DNA of 64,000 nucleotides from Brassica napus (Eukaryota; Streptophyta; Magnoliopsida; Brassicales; Brassicaceae): NCBI RefSeq assembly GCF_020379485.1, contig NC_063452.1, positions 35,735,608-35,799,607 of the forward strand, given 5' to 3'. Shown piece by piece: positions 1 to 11,954 of the stretch. The notes under the pieces are model-generated. The model was given only the letters and a program-made list of their open reading frames with translations. It was not told where the DNA came from and searched no databases. Numbering within the stretch: position 1 is the first letter of the stretch; every line of letters begins with the position of its first letter. The translations under genes were made by a program, and so were the position numbers.

Positions 1-1824
1 AAAAATCAACTTCCGAGCAGTGATTCTTCACCGTCACCATCGCCTGCACCAGAACCATCTGCTACATGGACTCCTGTGAACAATGATCCTCCCATACCGA
101 CTACGAATGATACGTCTGCGTCTCAAACAGTTGCAGACACAGACCCTGCTTCAGTTACAGAAACTGCGACTGTTTCTCCTACACACGCAGGGCCTCGTCA
201 TCCTATGACAACTCGCTCACGCAATAACATTGTCAAGCCAGTGACCAGTTATAACTACTCTGCCACTGTTCAATCTGACCCTCATTGGATTCCATCTACT
301 TGGCAGCAGGCAATAAAACATGAGCATTGGCGCAAGGCAATGAGTTCGGAGTTCACTTCCACTAGTTATAATCATACTTGGGATCTTGTTGAAGTCACAG
401 CACGGATAAATGTTGTTGGATGCCGCTGGGTTTTCCTAATTAAATATCATGTTGATGGAAGTATTGACAAATATAAAGCAAAAATTGTTGCAACAGGATT
501 TCATCAACAACAAGGAGTTGAGTACATGTATACATTCAGTCCAGTTATTAAGGCAACTACCATAAGATTAGTTCTGGGTTTAGCCGCTAACCGTGACTGG
601 CCAGTTAGACAGATTGATGTCAACACTGCATTTCTTCAAGGACAATTGAAAGAAGAGGTCTTCATGTCTCAGCCACAAGGGTTCTCTGATCCTAATCGTC
701 CTTCTCATGTATGCCATTTAAAGAAGGCTATTTACGGCTTGAAACAAGCCCCTCGCGCTTGGTATTCTGAACTGCGATCATTCCTCATACAAGCTGGTTT
801 CCAAAACCCGCTCTCCGATGCATCACTCTTTATCCTGCACCATCAAAGAAAATTCATCTATGTTCTTTTTTATGTAGATGATATTTTGGTTACAGGGAGT
901 GACCCTATGCTAATACAACGAGTTATCACCAGCTTGGAAAACCTGTTCTCCATCAAAGACATGGGAAACCTCAGCTATTTTCTTGGCACTGAAACTATAC
1001 GAACTCCTCGGGGTATTCACTTGATGCAAAGGAAATACATCACTTATCTTTTGGTCAAAGCAAACATGCTGAATGCAAAACCGGTAGCTATGCCACTTCC
1101 TACACATCCGAAGCCCACTCAGAACTCTAGCTCTGCTCTTTCTGATCCTCATGAGTATCGAAAACTTGTAGGCAGTTTACAACACCTATCTATAACCCGA
1201 CCAGACATATCATATGCAGTGAATCGTCTCTCACAGTTCATGCATCGACCGACAATAGATCACTGGCAAGCGACTAAGAGAGTCCTTCGCTATCTCTCTG
1301 GAACATTGAATCATGGCATCTTCCAGCAAAAACAAAGTACACCGACTCTTCATGCCTACTCTGATGCAGACTGGGCATGTGATTCTGATGATTATGTTTC
1401 CACTAACGCGTACATCATTTACATGGGCTCAACTCTTGTTTAATGGACTTCTAAAAAACAGAAAGGTGTGGCTCGCTCTTCTACTGAAGCGGATTTTCGT
1501 GCTGTTGCAATTACAGCTTCTGAGCTCAGATGGGTCTGCTCTCTACTCATGGAACTCGGCGTCCCACTTCCAGCAACACCAACAGTCTACTGCAATAATA
1601 TTTGCGCTACCTACTTATGTGCTAATCCTGTCTTTCATTCTCGGATGAAGAAAATAGCTCTTGATTATCATTTTGTTCGTGGTCAGATACAGTCGGGGGT
1701 CCTTCGTGTTGCGCACGTATCCACTAAGGATCAACTCGCGGATGGACTTACAAAGCCACTCTCTCGAGCATCATTTCAGCTTATACGAAACAAGATTGGT
1801 GTTACAGAAGCACCACCATCTTGA
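1..1824 (+). pseudogene. Ty1/copia polyprotein, reverse transcriptase-RNase H end
   Basis: The frame is open from the first base of the window, so the 5' part (gag, protease, integrase) lies outside. The reverse transcriptase carries the YVDD catalytic box at 871-882, preceded by the typical copia stretches around CRWVF, AFLQG and IYGLKQAPRAWY. RNase H follows, with SDADWAC near 1360 and SSTEADFRA near 1480, and the protein ends at the stop 1822-1824. A TAA at 1441-1443 interrupts the same frame where related proteins have a sense codon, so the copy is inactive. In an intact element this protein copies the RNA template into DNA inside the virus-like particle. The family assignment is secure. 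Confidence 0.93.
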
Positions 1825-1831
1825 GGGGGCG
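1821..1831 (+). other. Polypurine tract of the copia element
   Basis: A G-rich tract (TTGAGGGGGCG) overlaps the stop codon and directly precedes the TGTTA start of the LTR. This is the usual place for plus-strand priming in plant copia elements. Confidence 0.8.
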
Positions 1832-1958
1832 TGTTAAGGAAATATGTTATACTATGAGGCTCTCTTTGTAATTAGTTAATACTTGTCATAACCCAACGTA
1901 TATCTCTGTATAAATACTCTTTGTATACCTAATAATAAAGTATTCAGCCTATTCTCTA
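1832..1958 (+). repeat. Short 3' LTR of the copia element
   Basis: The sequence starts TGTTAAGGAAATATG immediately after the polypurine tract. It contains a TATA-like TATAAATACTC near 1911 and an AATAAAG near 1933. The right edge is inferred from where gag homology of the minus strand resumes, near 1958. That gives an LTR of about 127 bp, short but normal for Brassicaceae copia. The 5' LTR is outside the window, so no target duplication can be tested. Confidence 0.7.
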
Positions 1959-2743
1959 TAACTGGTTCTTGGTGATATGTTTCAATGGATGGACGTGCTG
2001 TGTTGGTCCTTTTGAGTTGCTTCTCCACATCCACCATTACTTGTAACAACTCCTTTTTATCCTCCTCACTGAACCAAGAATGTTTATCTGTTTTCTCTTT
2101 GCTGTAACAGGTTACTGTCTTGCTAGATGTGGATTCCTTCATTGGAAATTTCAGAGAATTGTGGCCTTTGGATGCATACTTACTCCTTAGTAGCAACTTC
2201 AGATTTTCCCAAGTGGTGATAGCTGGTTCCTTGTAGAATATGCGATCATCTTCTTCTTGCAACCACCACTTATAAGCTCTTCCTGTGAGTTGAGAAATTG
2301 CAAAAGCTAATCTTTCCTTCTTTAGAATTCTGATGTAACACAGCCACTTGTCCATGGTTCTTTTCCACTCTAGATAGTCATTTTTTCCTGAAAATGCATA
2401 GAGTTGAACATTAGTAACTGGTGTATGATCAGAATAAAGAAAATTTGATTTAGGAATGAGAGAAGATTGATGTGGTCTGCTCCATGTGTGTTGGCTGATG
2501 GCTTGATATGTTGCTCTCCACGATCTGCATCTTCTTCTTTAATCCTCTTATGCTTGCTTGATCTGTACTAATAGAATCTGGTGGTTTAGGCTCAAGGTTT
2601 TGATTTTTCATTGATGATCTCTGCCTCATCCTCTTCAGCATAAGTTCATCATGTTTCTGCTGACTTTCCATTCTGAATTTCATTATCTTCTGCAAAGTAG
2701 CAGTCCTAGCAGTGTAGATTCTTCCTTCTTGATCTCTTGACAT
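1959..2743 (-). pseudogene. Retrotransposon gag relic
   Basis: Read on the minus strand from ATG 2743, the N-terminus is a basic, Gln/Glu-rich helical segment (SRDQEGRIYTARTATLQ). After frame disruptions there is a gag core with AYKWWLQEEDD and TWENLKLLLRSKY, a pattern of the Retrotrans_gag family. At least one stop separates the two blocks. The copia LTR lies at its 3' end, so the copia element appears to have inserted into this gag. In an intact element gag forms the capsid. Gypsy-type gag is the best call; the clade is not certain. Confidence 0.7.
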
Positions 2744-3150
2744 GGCTCCTGAGACGCAAGAAGAACACAACCAGTAACAGGTTCTTACAGAAAAACAATT
2801 AATCAACTTGCAAATATAAACATAACACTCAGAATTGCAATAGGTAACAGTTTGGTTGATTTTTGAATTCAACAACAAGTAGACAACAAAACAGAACACA
2901 AACAATTGAACAAGCCAGTTTGGTAATTGATTTTCGAATCCAGAAACATGTGAACAACAAATAAAACAGATTCAAAACGAAAATCCAAACTCAAACCAGA
3001 AACAAATCAGACTGATAATCAGAAACATTTAACCAACAATCGATCAATCTTAAAAGTAGCAGCGAGCACAACAAAGGGAACGCTTTCTCCCCGCTCGTTG
3101 ACTAGATCTACCGCTGGTTGACCAATTCGTTCCAGAAACGAAGATGTCAT
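2744..3150 (-). other. Gag leader and unassigned sequence
   Basis: AT-rich sequence upstream (minus strand) of the gag relic. Around 3060-3149 there is a short open stretch on the minus strand beginning ATG at 3149. It could be an exon fragment, but I recognise no family. Confidence 0.3.
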
Positions 3151-5733
3151 GAGAATCCTCTCAAAAGCCTACGAAAAATGTTCCATGTCTAGATTGTAGC
3201 AAAATAAACTTCGGTAACACTGCATGAGTAACTTCAGGAAACTTTCACCAAAGATCGAAATCAAAGGAGAAATGATTCTCATAAAATCTGCGGAAACAAC
3301 GCTACTTTGACCTGTCCATACATAGCACCGATTTACTACCTTCATAAAACCGGTCGCACGCTACTTGCGCGAAAAATCCTTCATACAATCAAATCAAGTC
3401 ATACGAAGCAGCTTTCGAAAGTAAATGTAATAGGTTTTACGAAGAAGTATTTTTCATATTGCAAAAACAAAGCTGTATGATCTGACATTGGACGACCAAT
3501 TTAAACATAATTTCTTCGCACTACGATCTTATAGATCTCATTTTTTTGCCCTGCGGCTCGCTGGCTTCTGCCTTTCATTCCCCTCTGTCACTTTCGAGCA
3601 GTCAATCATCCTGCAACTGACTCCGCACGGGTTTTGTATCAAACCTCTTAGGCTTCATCTTCCTCAGACAAGAACGAAACAATTTTCATATGACTATGAA
3701 ACATTATACGAAAAATTCATCGTATAAAAGAAACCTAAAGCGGAAAATCGTTTTCTACAACTATCAAATATTTTAACTCGGTCAACCCTGGTATACTTGG
3801 CCTATCAATCTCGACAAACGCTCTTTGGCCCTCGGACAATTACGCCTTCCAGTAAAAGGCCGAACCAGAATCCGGCGTCCCCTTTAGGACAATTTTAAAC
3901 TAACATGATCTTCATGTTAACACGAAGGTTGGTCTAATCCTTGACCAGCTACGTCGTTGGCTATGCGGCTGAACACCTCTTTCATGCCAAGCCAAATAAT
4001 TTGAGCAACCACCGCTCCATCCGATCACTTAAAGGCTAAACGACAATCCACAATTTGTCTAAAACACCAAGTGACGATTACAAAAATTATTATCGTATAA
4101 CCCATAAACGAAAATCATATGATAAATACTTTACAACGAGACTCAGTCATAACAACCAAACGGGTAACGAAAAACTTGAACTTTTCAAAAATCGATCAAG
4201 TTCCATATACTATACGATTCACTTTAAGCCCGCAACGTTTTACCCTTAAAACGCGGAATGTAAGGAAAAAATTGTAACAACGCTCGTAGAGCTAAACGAA
4301 ACATCCTTAAAACTACACGAAATAAATCTTCAAGGGCCAACTCTTCACAAAGTACAATGAAGGAAAACACTTCTTCCCAGGGACAGATCTACGCGACCCT
4401 TTGTTCCTAATTCCTCTATCATAAATCAAACTCCTTAACATCCAAACTTGAACAACAATTTTGGCTGCGAACATCCGTAGACAAACCAAAATGTTTCTCT
4501 ACGAAGGGTTAAGACTAAACCCTTGCAATATCGGGAAATATCTTCAAGCCCACAAACATTTCAAGCACGAAATGTGGCATACGATAGAAAAAACAATCTT
4601 CAGCATCGCGAGACGTCGCAGACGCCTGATGAACCATTATTCGACAAAATTTCCTTGGTCGATAAAGACACCTTCTTGGAAGAACAGACAGTCATACGCA
4701 CTAATATATCCTCAAACACGTACTCTTTGCGAAGACTCAAAAACGGTAATATCTACCATTATGTTTGTTGCTGATCACAACAAACTCTTAACGTCCTAAG
4801 CAGACTTGGCCATCTCATAGATATAGCTTTCAGACATTCGACACAAGGATAATAGCGCCATAAAAGAAATCCAAAATTTTGGTCAACACTTCCTAGACTT
4901 CGAAATTGTCGTTGGAGAGATGCTTGATTCCTACCAGACAAGTCGTATATGCCGAGAACCTATCGCGGACTTTAGATTGGTACGAATCAGGTTGAAATCA
5001 CATACGGGATACGTAAGCCGGAGTAATCATCACACACCCTAAAACCGACGGTAAAACTAGGTCTTAACCTAAACCCATCACACTGGTCTTTAGCATCTCA
5101 AGGCATGGTATTTGATGATATGAGATCTCAAAAGTTGTCTCTTCGTATATTCCACGTTCACGAATCTTCGCAAAATTAAAAAAAATCGAATTTCTTCGCC
5201 TAAAACGAACACCGAATACGACAATCTAGAAAAGAGTTAGAATATGAGATGACTACTCATAATCTTATCTCTACATTCACACGAATACAAACATGCTCTT
5301 AAAACGCAAAACTCAATTCATTAAAAAGAAGCTACGAAGCAGCAGGCATTCAAAGCCACACGATGTTAATCCCAAAAACATAAATGCGGCCACACTCGGC
5401 CAAAGCAAACAGCCAGCAAGGCTACTCTCAAGGCCGACAAAGGTAAAATATAAAATGCCATCGGCAGCAACATGCCCGATAATCTCTACATAACACACAA
5501 CTAGACCGTGAAGGTCTCACTGGAAAACAGGTCATAAGAACCTTAATTCTAGGACGAACTACGAAAGGCTTGATCCCTTCGAAAAGGGTACGTAGGAAGC
5601 CTTTACACGGCGCAGCCCCAATCTTATCGCATTCAACTTTTAATAGAGTAAGCATACCACTTTCGGCCGTTGATCCCGCCTAACTTGCCTAACCTACCTA
5701 ACCGCACGCAAGAATCAAACTCGAAACTTGCAA

Positions 5734-5747
5734 GCTGGGGGGCAAAC
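5734..5747 (+). other. Polypurine tract of the Tat-like element
   Basis: The tract GCTGGGGGGCAAAC directly precedes the LTR start TGTTGGGGTC. The same tract, inverted, lies at 23411-23427 next to another LTR of the family. Confidence 0.8.
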
Positions 5748-6536
5748 TGTTGGGGTCAAAATCGGTAACTGACTCCGTTGACAAAAAAAGAAAATTGAAA
5801 AATATGGAAAACTAAAACTTTGTATTTTTGAAAGTATTACACAACAAGCTCCACGCAAGGGATCATCCAACCCCTCGAACAAACTATTCACGAGCATCGA
5901 AACAACCAACCCAACATCGTCACAAACCATTTCCAATTCGCCCAATGGCGAGTTGGATCAGTCTTGTCCATTTCGCCATCAGGCGAGTTGGATCAGTCCC
6001 ACGCTATGCATTCTCGTCTCCGGAACTCCCTTTTTTGGGTCTTGGTCAAACTGTCTCTTGTTCCGTCTCGATCGGGGTTATCGTTGAAATTTTACGATAA
6101 AAACGACAAAGACTTATTTTCTCGTATAGGTTTAGATCAATCATATAAAATGATAACGGTTAACTTAACACCATGTTTTTTCAGCTATACGATTGATTTC
6201 CGTTATTTCGTAAAAACATTTTATCCGAAAAATAGGCCAAGCAGTATAAAACGCGGCAAAAGCCCACTTACGATTTTTTACGAGAACCAGCCCAAAGTCA
6301 CTTTGACGATTTATCGAATATTCGCGAGAAAAGATAATTGTCAAGTTTGAAGATAAATGTCAAGTTCGGAGATAAATGTCAAATTTCAAGGGATAATCAT
6401 GAAGATAGGAAAAATGGAATATTTCTGTGAGAAGATAAATTCCACCCAAGGGCAGAAAAGAAAAACCCAAACCAATCTAGGAGGAGTATATAAGGGACGC
6501 GAAGGTGAGAGGCGCAAGGAGGATTCTTTTAGACTC

Positions 6537-7927
6537 TGTTGGGGTCAAAAACGGTTTTCTCGAAATCAACGTATAAAAGTTGCATTTCTGTACGAAAGCT
6601 TTCTTGACACACTCTCGACAAAAGTTCTCAAAGCAAAGGACTCGAAAGAAACGGATCACAGAATCAGACGAGCAATCCGACTCCCCCGTTCGGCGAGTTG
6701 GATTAGTCCAACTCGCCGAACGGGCGAGTTGGATCGAACGTCCCGTCCAACTCGCCCGCGTCGAGTCTGGATCGAACGGGCGAGTTGGATCGAATGTCCC
6801 GGTAGATGGACTTAGTCCAACTCGCCGAACGGGCGAGTTGGAACGAGCTAACCGTGCAACTCGTCCGCGTTGTCCAACTCGCTCGTTCGGCGAGTTAGAC
6901 TTAGTCCAACTCGCCGAACATGCGAGTTGGATCGATCACATCGTCCAACTCGCCCGTTCGACGAGTTGGACCGAAGACACCGTCGAACTCGCCTGTTCGG
7001 CGAGTTGGACCGAACACACCGTCCAACTTGCTCGTTCGGCGAGTTGGACCACCTCCTCTTGCAGTGGACCAGACCTCATGCCCTTCACCGAGCCTCGATG
7101 GATCAATCCCTCGTTTCGTATCGATCGGAGTTACCATTGGAAATTTACAATAAGAACCGCGAAGATTCGTTTCCCCGAATAAAGTTCATGGTTATCGTAT
7201 AAACGATGACGGTTAACTTAACAACACGCTTGTCCACCTATACGACAAATGTGAATTTTATTCGGCAAATCGACGTCACATCAAGAAACGTTCTCTCGAG
7301 AGAAATCGTAAAAACGCTTAAGTCGGAAAACGGCTCAGAGAGGCCTATAACGCGGCTGGGGGCCCACTTATGATTTGATAATGAAATTGAGCCTAACGAT
7401 GCTATGACGGTCTATCTTTACTTGAAGAAGAAGATAAATCTCACGAAATCGGAAGATAAATGTCAAGTTTCCAAGATAATGATGAAGATCGAGAAGAAAA
7501 GGAATATTTCCGCGAAACGATAAACTCAACCTAGGGGTAAAAAAGGAAGCAGGAACGACCTAGAAGGCATATATAAGGGGAGCTGAAGCCAAAGGCGCAT
7601 GAGAGAGACGTAGACCTAGAAAAACTATGCTAGCTTAGGAAAACTTAGAATTTAGGCGGTTTGATTTTACTTAGACTCTTTTCGTTCTTGTTCTGAGATT
7701 AACTTGGCTAGTGAAACTCTGTCCGTCTTGTCTTTCGGAAATCCTGTAACTTTGTTCTTGTCAATCAATAATATGCGTCTGTGCAACTTACTTTCGATAT
7801 TCTGATATATTTGTCTCTTTCGTTCTTTGTGTGTTTACGCAGATAATCCGAGACCTCTGGGAAATTTAGGGTTTCTTGTCTTTCCTTATTTTACGAAAAA
7901 TTGACGGTGCGAATTTCGGTTCCCACA
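6537..7927 (+). mobile_element. Solo LTR of the Tat-like family
   Basis: This 1391-bp sequence begins TGTTGGGGTC and ends GGTTCCCACA, with no internal region on either side. It is flanked by a perfect 5-bp target duplication, GACTC at 6532-6536 and 7928-7932. Both flanks belong to another LTR of the same family. It contains a TATA box near 7570 and a palindromic minisatellite at 6690-7050. The structure implies insertion of a full element into a resident LTR, followed by LTR-LTR recombination. Confidence 0.9.
6690..7050 (+). repeat. About 39-bp palindromic minisatellite in the solo LTR
   Basis: Repeated units have the arms CCAACTCGCC and GGCGAGTTGG around a 4-6 bp centre. Unit starts at 6708 and 6747, and at 6906, 6945, 6984 and 7023, are spaced exactly 39 bp; others are irregular. 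Apparent ORFs across this block on both strands are by-products of the repeat. Confidence 0.85.
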
Positions 7928-8388
7928 GACTCTTAGAACTCAATGTACTTAGAAACTTTAGACGTTATTCTCGACATGTTCTGTTTCTATGACTAGCACT
8001 CGATTACTAGACGAACTCGCACAACAAGTTCGATCTCTTGGTTTACTCTTACAATTGAATCACGATCGGCTTGATCCTCAAAAGGGGCACTTAGGCAGCC
8101 TTTCATAAGGTTCAGTCCGAAATCAATCAAAACCTTTTTTCATATATTTTTCGTGTTTTTTATCGAGCTGCGACTAAACTTGGTTTATGGTTTTAGGCGG
8201 CTAGAACTAGGTAACTCGATGACAGCTCTCGCGGATTCGAAATAAAGATCTACTTTCTCTGTAAATTCGTTTTGTTATCTTTTCATATTTTTTGCATGTA
8301 TTTGGTTACTTGTCATTGGCTCTCGCAGAGAATCTGGGACCTCAGGCTTTCCTTTGATTACGGAAATTGACGGTGTGAATTTCGGTTT

Positions 8389-8912
8389 CTGATCTGGAAC
8401 CATGTACCATTGAAGCTTCTTATGGCTTCATCTCCTCTGGTCCACTGATTTTTAAATATCTCCTTATCAACGCCAATGACATGCATTCTATTATGAAGGT
8501 TATTGATGCTGCGCTGGTGCATTCCAAGTCTAGTTTGAGTTGTTTCGTCAAGATCCTCATATCTCTGGGAAAAGTCTTCTCGCATCAAGTCTTGAGAAAA
8601 CTTAATCTCATCAAGCTTGTCTTCTAACAACTTCACTGTGACCAGCCTTTTTCGCATATGTGTGTATCCATCGTCGATCAATGGTCGAGTAAGACCGTCG
8701 ATCGATGATTTAGATCGGATTGCATTCTTTCTCCGGATCATGTCCATCTTCTCTTTCAGCTCATCCATGTTTGTAGTCAGACTGTCAATGCTGGCATTAA
8801 GTGGGTAGTAGACATCATCGAGCCTCTTGTAGGTATCATCCAATGATATTTCTTGGGCTCTGTAGATCCCATGTACTATATCATCAATATCTGCTCTGCT
8901 GTAGCTACTCAG
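8389..8912 (-). pseudogene. SID-family C-terminal ORF fragment
   Basis: The minus strand encodes the C-terminal part of the SID-family protein: YSRADIDDIVHGIYRAQEIS, then YYPLNASIDSLTT, a heptad-like helical stretch with VKLLEDKLDEI, and a terminal RGDEAIRSFNGTWFQ. It is cut on the left by the Tat-like LTR and on the right by the LTR starting at 8913. The same residues recur in the copies ending at 13737, 19027 and 48640. Function is unknown; the helical character suggests oligomerisation. Confidence 0.75.
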
Positions 8913-10000
8913 TGATATACCATGGATTTTACCCACTTTCAACCATGGTATATAAGTGTTTTAGGAACTATCTTTGTTGTTTTGGAGTCCTTTTAGCACT
9001 TTTACACGTTTAGGGATAATTTGGAGAAGAGTGGTGATTTGGGTGTATTTTGGAGATAAAATGAGAGGAAGCTCAAAGCCGACCATCGAACAAGTTCGAG
9101 GTCGACATTTAGAGTCCACCATCGATCGATGCACACTCTATGCTATCAATCAACAGCAAAGCGCGCAAAGCCCGGCCGGCTTAAAACCCAAGTCAAGACA
9201 TAATTACGGAAATACCCCTGGCCAACTTTTAACCTAATATTTATGTGCTCTGCCATTGTTCTAGGCAACACACGCGTTGTATTCTATTTCTATTCTCTAG
9301 TTTTACACATCAAAGGTTTTTTGTAGATTTGGAGAGAAGGTCCAACACTCCTTTAGAGATTTGTATTGGCACTCCAATATTTCTAACCTTAATCTATTTA
9401 TGCATTCCATTATATTATTTGTTATGAATTGCTTTGCTATGTCTGTGTGATTCCCCTTGTTAGGTTTAGGGTTCAAATAGGATTATGAAGGATTAGCCCC
9501 AAATATAGATTGCTGAGTTGTTTGTGATATCCATCAGTTGAATTGCTCCCATCGCACGTGTTCAAGAGTAGCTAACTAGAACCTCGATATTAGGATAATT
9601 AGGTGCAAGAGGAAGCCCGCTCGGTAAATTTTACTGGAAGGAACATTGATCGACAACCCTATAGGTGTATCGATCGACGTTTTTAAAGGTGTATCGATCG
9701 ATTATCCATTGATAATATCAATCGACACTTTATCCAGATCAACAAACGATATTTGAGATCTGAGATCTAGACAATAGATATTCTAAACAAACGATAGTTG
9801 ATAGAATATTACTTTGTTTGAGTTCTAGAATATCAGATAAACTACTATAGCTTCTATACTATTATACTCCTAATTACCTGAATAGAAATCCTAAGATCTT
9901 CTGTGTGCCCTAGCTCCTTGTGGATTCGATCCGTAAGTACTACAAATCGACCTCTTATTTGAGAGCGTACAAATCACTTAGGATAATTTGAGTGATATCA
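8913..10000 (+). repeat. SID-family (Athila-like) 5' LTR
   Basis: Starts TGATATACCATGG and ends GAGTGATATCA, directly followed by a primer site. An inverted CCATGG pair forms a hairpin at the left end (8917-8950). Two phased TCGATCGA arrays lie at 9122-9153 and 9646-9725. The right part shares the conserved GTGGATTCGATCC segment seen in all LTRs of the family. It interrupts the SID ORF fragment on its left. Confidence 0.85.
9646..9725. repeat. 24-bp phased TCGATCGA array in an LTR
   Basis: TCGATCGA or a one-base variant starts at 9646, 9670, 9694 and 9718, every 24 bp exactly. The 16 bases between octamers are unrelated to each other. Confidence 0.9.
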
Positions 10001-10020
10001 AATTTGGCACCATTGCCAAA
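10001..10020 (+). other. Primer-binding site, Athila type
   Basis: AATTTGGCACCATTGCC follows the LTR directly and resembles the TTTGGCGCCATTGCCGGGGA site seen inverted at 14829-14846 and 53701-53720. It carries point changes in this copy. Confidence 0.7.
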
Positions 10021-10119
10021 GGAGTTTTGATCGCCATTAGATCTTGTCCTGGCAGTTTTAAGTCTAGGTTTTTTGTTACTCAAAAACTGAAAAAAAAATG
10101 TATTATTTCTTTCAGGTGT

Positions 10120-11715
10120 ATGCCCAACAGTACCATAAGCAACAAGAAAAAATCGATGTTTTTCTCAGACCCTGCATTCTTGGAACGCACGATCCGCAAA
10201 GAAAAGAGATCTGCATCGATCGCCACAACACCCGTTCGTCAACGACACTTCTCAGCAAACGTCGACCGATGCTCTTCATCCGTACACTGACACTTGTGAG
10301 CTACCGCCGATAGACACTTCAGTCCGAACATCGATCGACACCCGTCCGCGAGACATGGTTGCGACACTGATCCTAGAGACGGATGAGAATGGAGACATGC
10401 ACGACCAGGAGGTTCATCTGCGTAATGCATCATGTCAGAGGGCTGTAATTCCTGAACAAGATGATGATATCTCTGCAGCTGTAGACGATGCTGCTCAAGC
10501 TGTAAACGATGCTGCTCGACCCAGAATGTTGGCTGACTACAATCATCCAAATCCATACTACGCCAACAAATATGCTATTTGTCCTCCTTCTATTCAGAGG
10601 ACAGACTTCGAGCTGAAACCCCAGTACTTTACACTCGTGGCTCAGACACCTTACTGTGGTTTGTCACAAGAGCATCCTATGGCCTATTTGGAGCGGTTCG
10701 AGGATTTGGTATCTTCATTTAAAGCTAATGGAGTCCCTGAGGACTATTTTTTTTGCAAGCTCTTCAAATACTCACTGGCTGTAGAAGCTTCGCGTTGGCT
10801 TAAGCAGTTACCACATGATCTCTCACATCATGGGATGACATCAAGAATGCGTTCATGTGCAATTTCTTTGATGAGTCGCGAGATGAGGACTTAAGAAGCA
10901 AGATTGCTATATTCACTCAGGAGCCTACAGAGTCTTACAAAAGCTCCTGGATTAGATTCAAGTCCTATCAGAGAGACTGTCCACACCATAGATTCAACGA
11001 AGTGCAGCTGCTCAGCACTTTCTTCAGAGATCGTGCTGGCAAATTAGATGGCTCTGGACACAGCTAGTGAAAGGAACTTCAACACCAGGAATCCAGAAGA
11101 AGCTATGAGACTGATTGAGAACTAGGCGTCTAGCAATATCACCAAGCACACTGATTTTGAGAGGAGGAAATCGGCCACCCTAGGAAAGGAGGAGTTGGAT
11201 GATGTTAAGTCCAAGCTGGAAAGTGTTCACAAGCTTCTCAAGAAGCAAGTTAGCTTTGCATAAGATATGGAAGCTATAAAGATCAACAGTGAAGGAGATC
11301 TGGAAGAAGATGTGAACTTCATCAGTGGTACATGATTTCAGAATCAGAGGCCTATGAACCAGAGTGGATATAGAAACTCCTATGGGAATGGACTGAGGAG
11401 TAACTTCAACCAGAATTCACAATTCCAGAAACCATACAGCAACAACTTCAACAACATCAACAACACAAACTAAGGAAATTCTTCTTATTAGAACATGCCA
11501 CTGCAGACTATGAAACTCTGAAGTACCACGTCAATGCTATCATACAAGATGATTTCTGTCAAGTGGTCAAGGAGGAGAAGCTTCTGGAGGGAGACTTCGA
11601 CGCTGAAAGCTCCATGAGCTTCGGCGGTTCACATTGGTGTCGATCAACCGACACCAAACGATGAATATCGATCGATGGAATGGAATGAGCACCAATCGAC
11701 ATTGGATGTTTAACG
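10120..11715 (+). pseudogene. SID-family gag relic, copy A
   Basis: Gag starts at ATG 10120 (MPNSTISNKK), right after a pyrimidine-AG stretch. A frame change near 10280 leads to the core at 10355-10894 with FELKPQYFTLVAQTPYCGLS, EHPMAYLERFEDLV and YFFCKLFKYSLAVEASRWLK, the Retrotrans_gag pattern of Athila-like elements. Further frameshifts follow near 10890 and 11060, and stops near 11125 and 11470. The C-terminal half corresponds to the better preserved gag on the minus strand at 51753-53624. Capsid role by homology; the copy cannot make full-length protein. Confidence 0.8.
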
Positions 11716-11719
11716 TCGA

Positions 11720-11951
11720 TCAACGGAGTCAGCTGAATTATGCAAGACGGTCAGAATCATGACCCATGATCAACAGAGTTATGATGAATCCTCCTACCTA
11801 AGGTGATGGCAGACAATCTTTTTTTTTTTGACCGTCTTGCATAATTCAACTGACTCCGTTGACAAAGCCTTCAAAAAAAAAGATTGTCTGCCCATAGAAA
11901 AAAAAGGTTCACAAAGCCTTCAAAAAAAAAGATTGTCTGCCATCACCTTAG
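11720..11951. repeat. Compound inverted and direct repeat at a gag-protease rearrangement
   Basis: A 33-bp arm at 11720-11752 is repeated inverted at 11829-11861 with one mismatch. A second arm at 11798-11829 recurs inverted at 11922-11951. A direct repeat of about 32 bp occupies 11861-11892 and 11910-11941. The block joins the end of gag to the middle of the protease region, replacing the catalytic DTG segment. Confidence 0.85.
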
Positions 11952-11954
11952 TTT

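Larger units (their letters stand above)
3151..8388 (+). mobile_element. Tat-like LTR element, 3' half (internal end plus LTR)
   Basis: The internal part 3151-5747 is non-coding and AT-rich. It ends in a polypurine tract and an LTR, giving plus orientation. Blocks near 4850-4900 and 5385-5405 match, in inverted orientation, the segment between the antisense ORF and gag-protease of the complete element at 32972-41488. Examples are the words around CCAAAATTTTGGTC and GGCCACACTCGGCC. No gag, protease or antisense ORF survives in this copy. Small ORFs inside have no family pattern and are treated as chance. Confidence 0.7.
5748..8388 (+). repeat. Tat-like LTR, split by a solo LTR
   Basis: The LTR starts TGTTGGGGTCAAAATC and carries two hairpin units at 5933-5991. 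A TATA box (TATATAAGG) lies near 6487. It continues after the inserted solo LTR at 7933 and ends near 8388 in GTGTGAATTTCGGTTTC, where the usual terminal CCCACA has been lost. Beyond 8388 the sequence switches abruptly to a SID-family coding relic on the minus strand, so the terminus was removed by deletion or recombination. Confidence 0.75.

Noticed and set aside
1313..1648. Overlapping ORF in the copia RNase H region
   Set aside because: A shadow frame: the RNase H motifs SDADWAC and SSTEADFRA are in the other frame.
3060..3149. Possible host exon on the minus strand (start MTSSFLERIGQPAVDLVN)
   Set aside because: The stretch looks protein-like but is short, has no clear splice sites, and I recognise no family. 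Left as unassigned.
6580..7182. 200-codon ORF with RRVGLVQLAE-type repeats
   Set aside because: A by-product of the 39-bp palindromic minisatellite; similar ORFs exist on both strands and it lies wholly inside a solo LTR.
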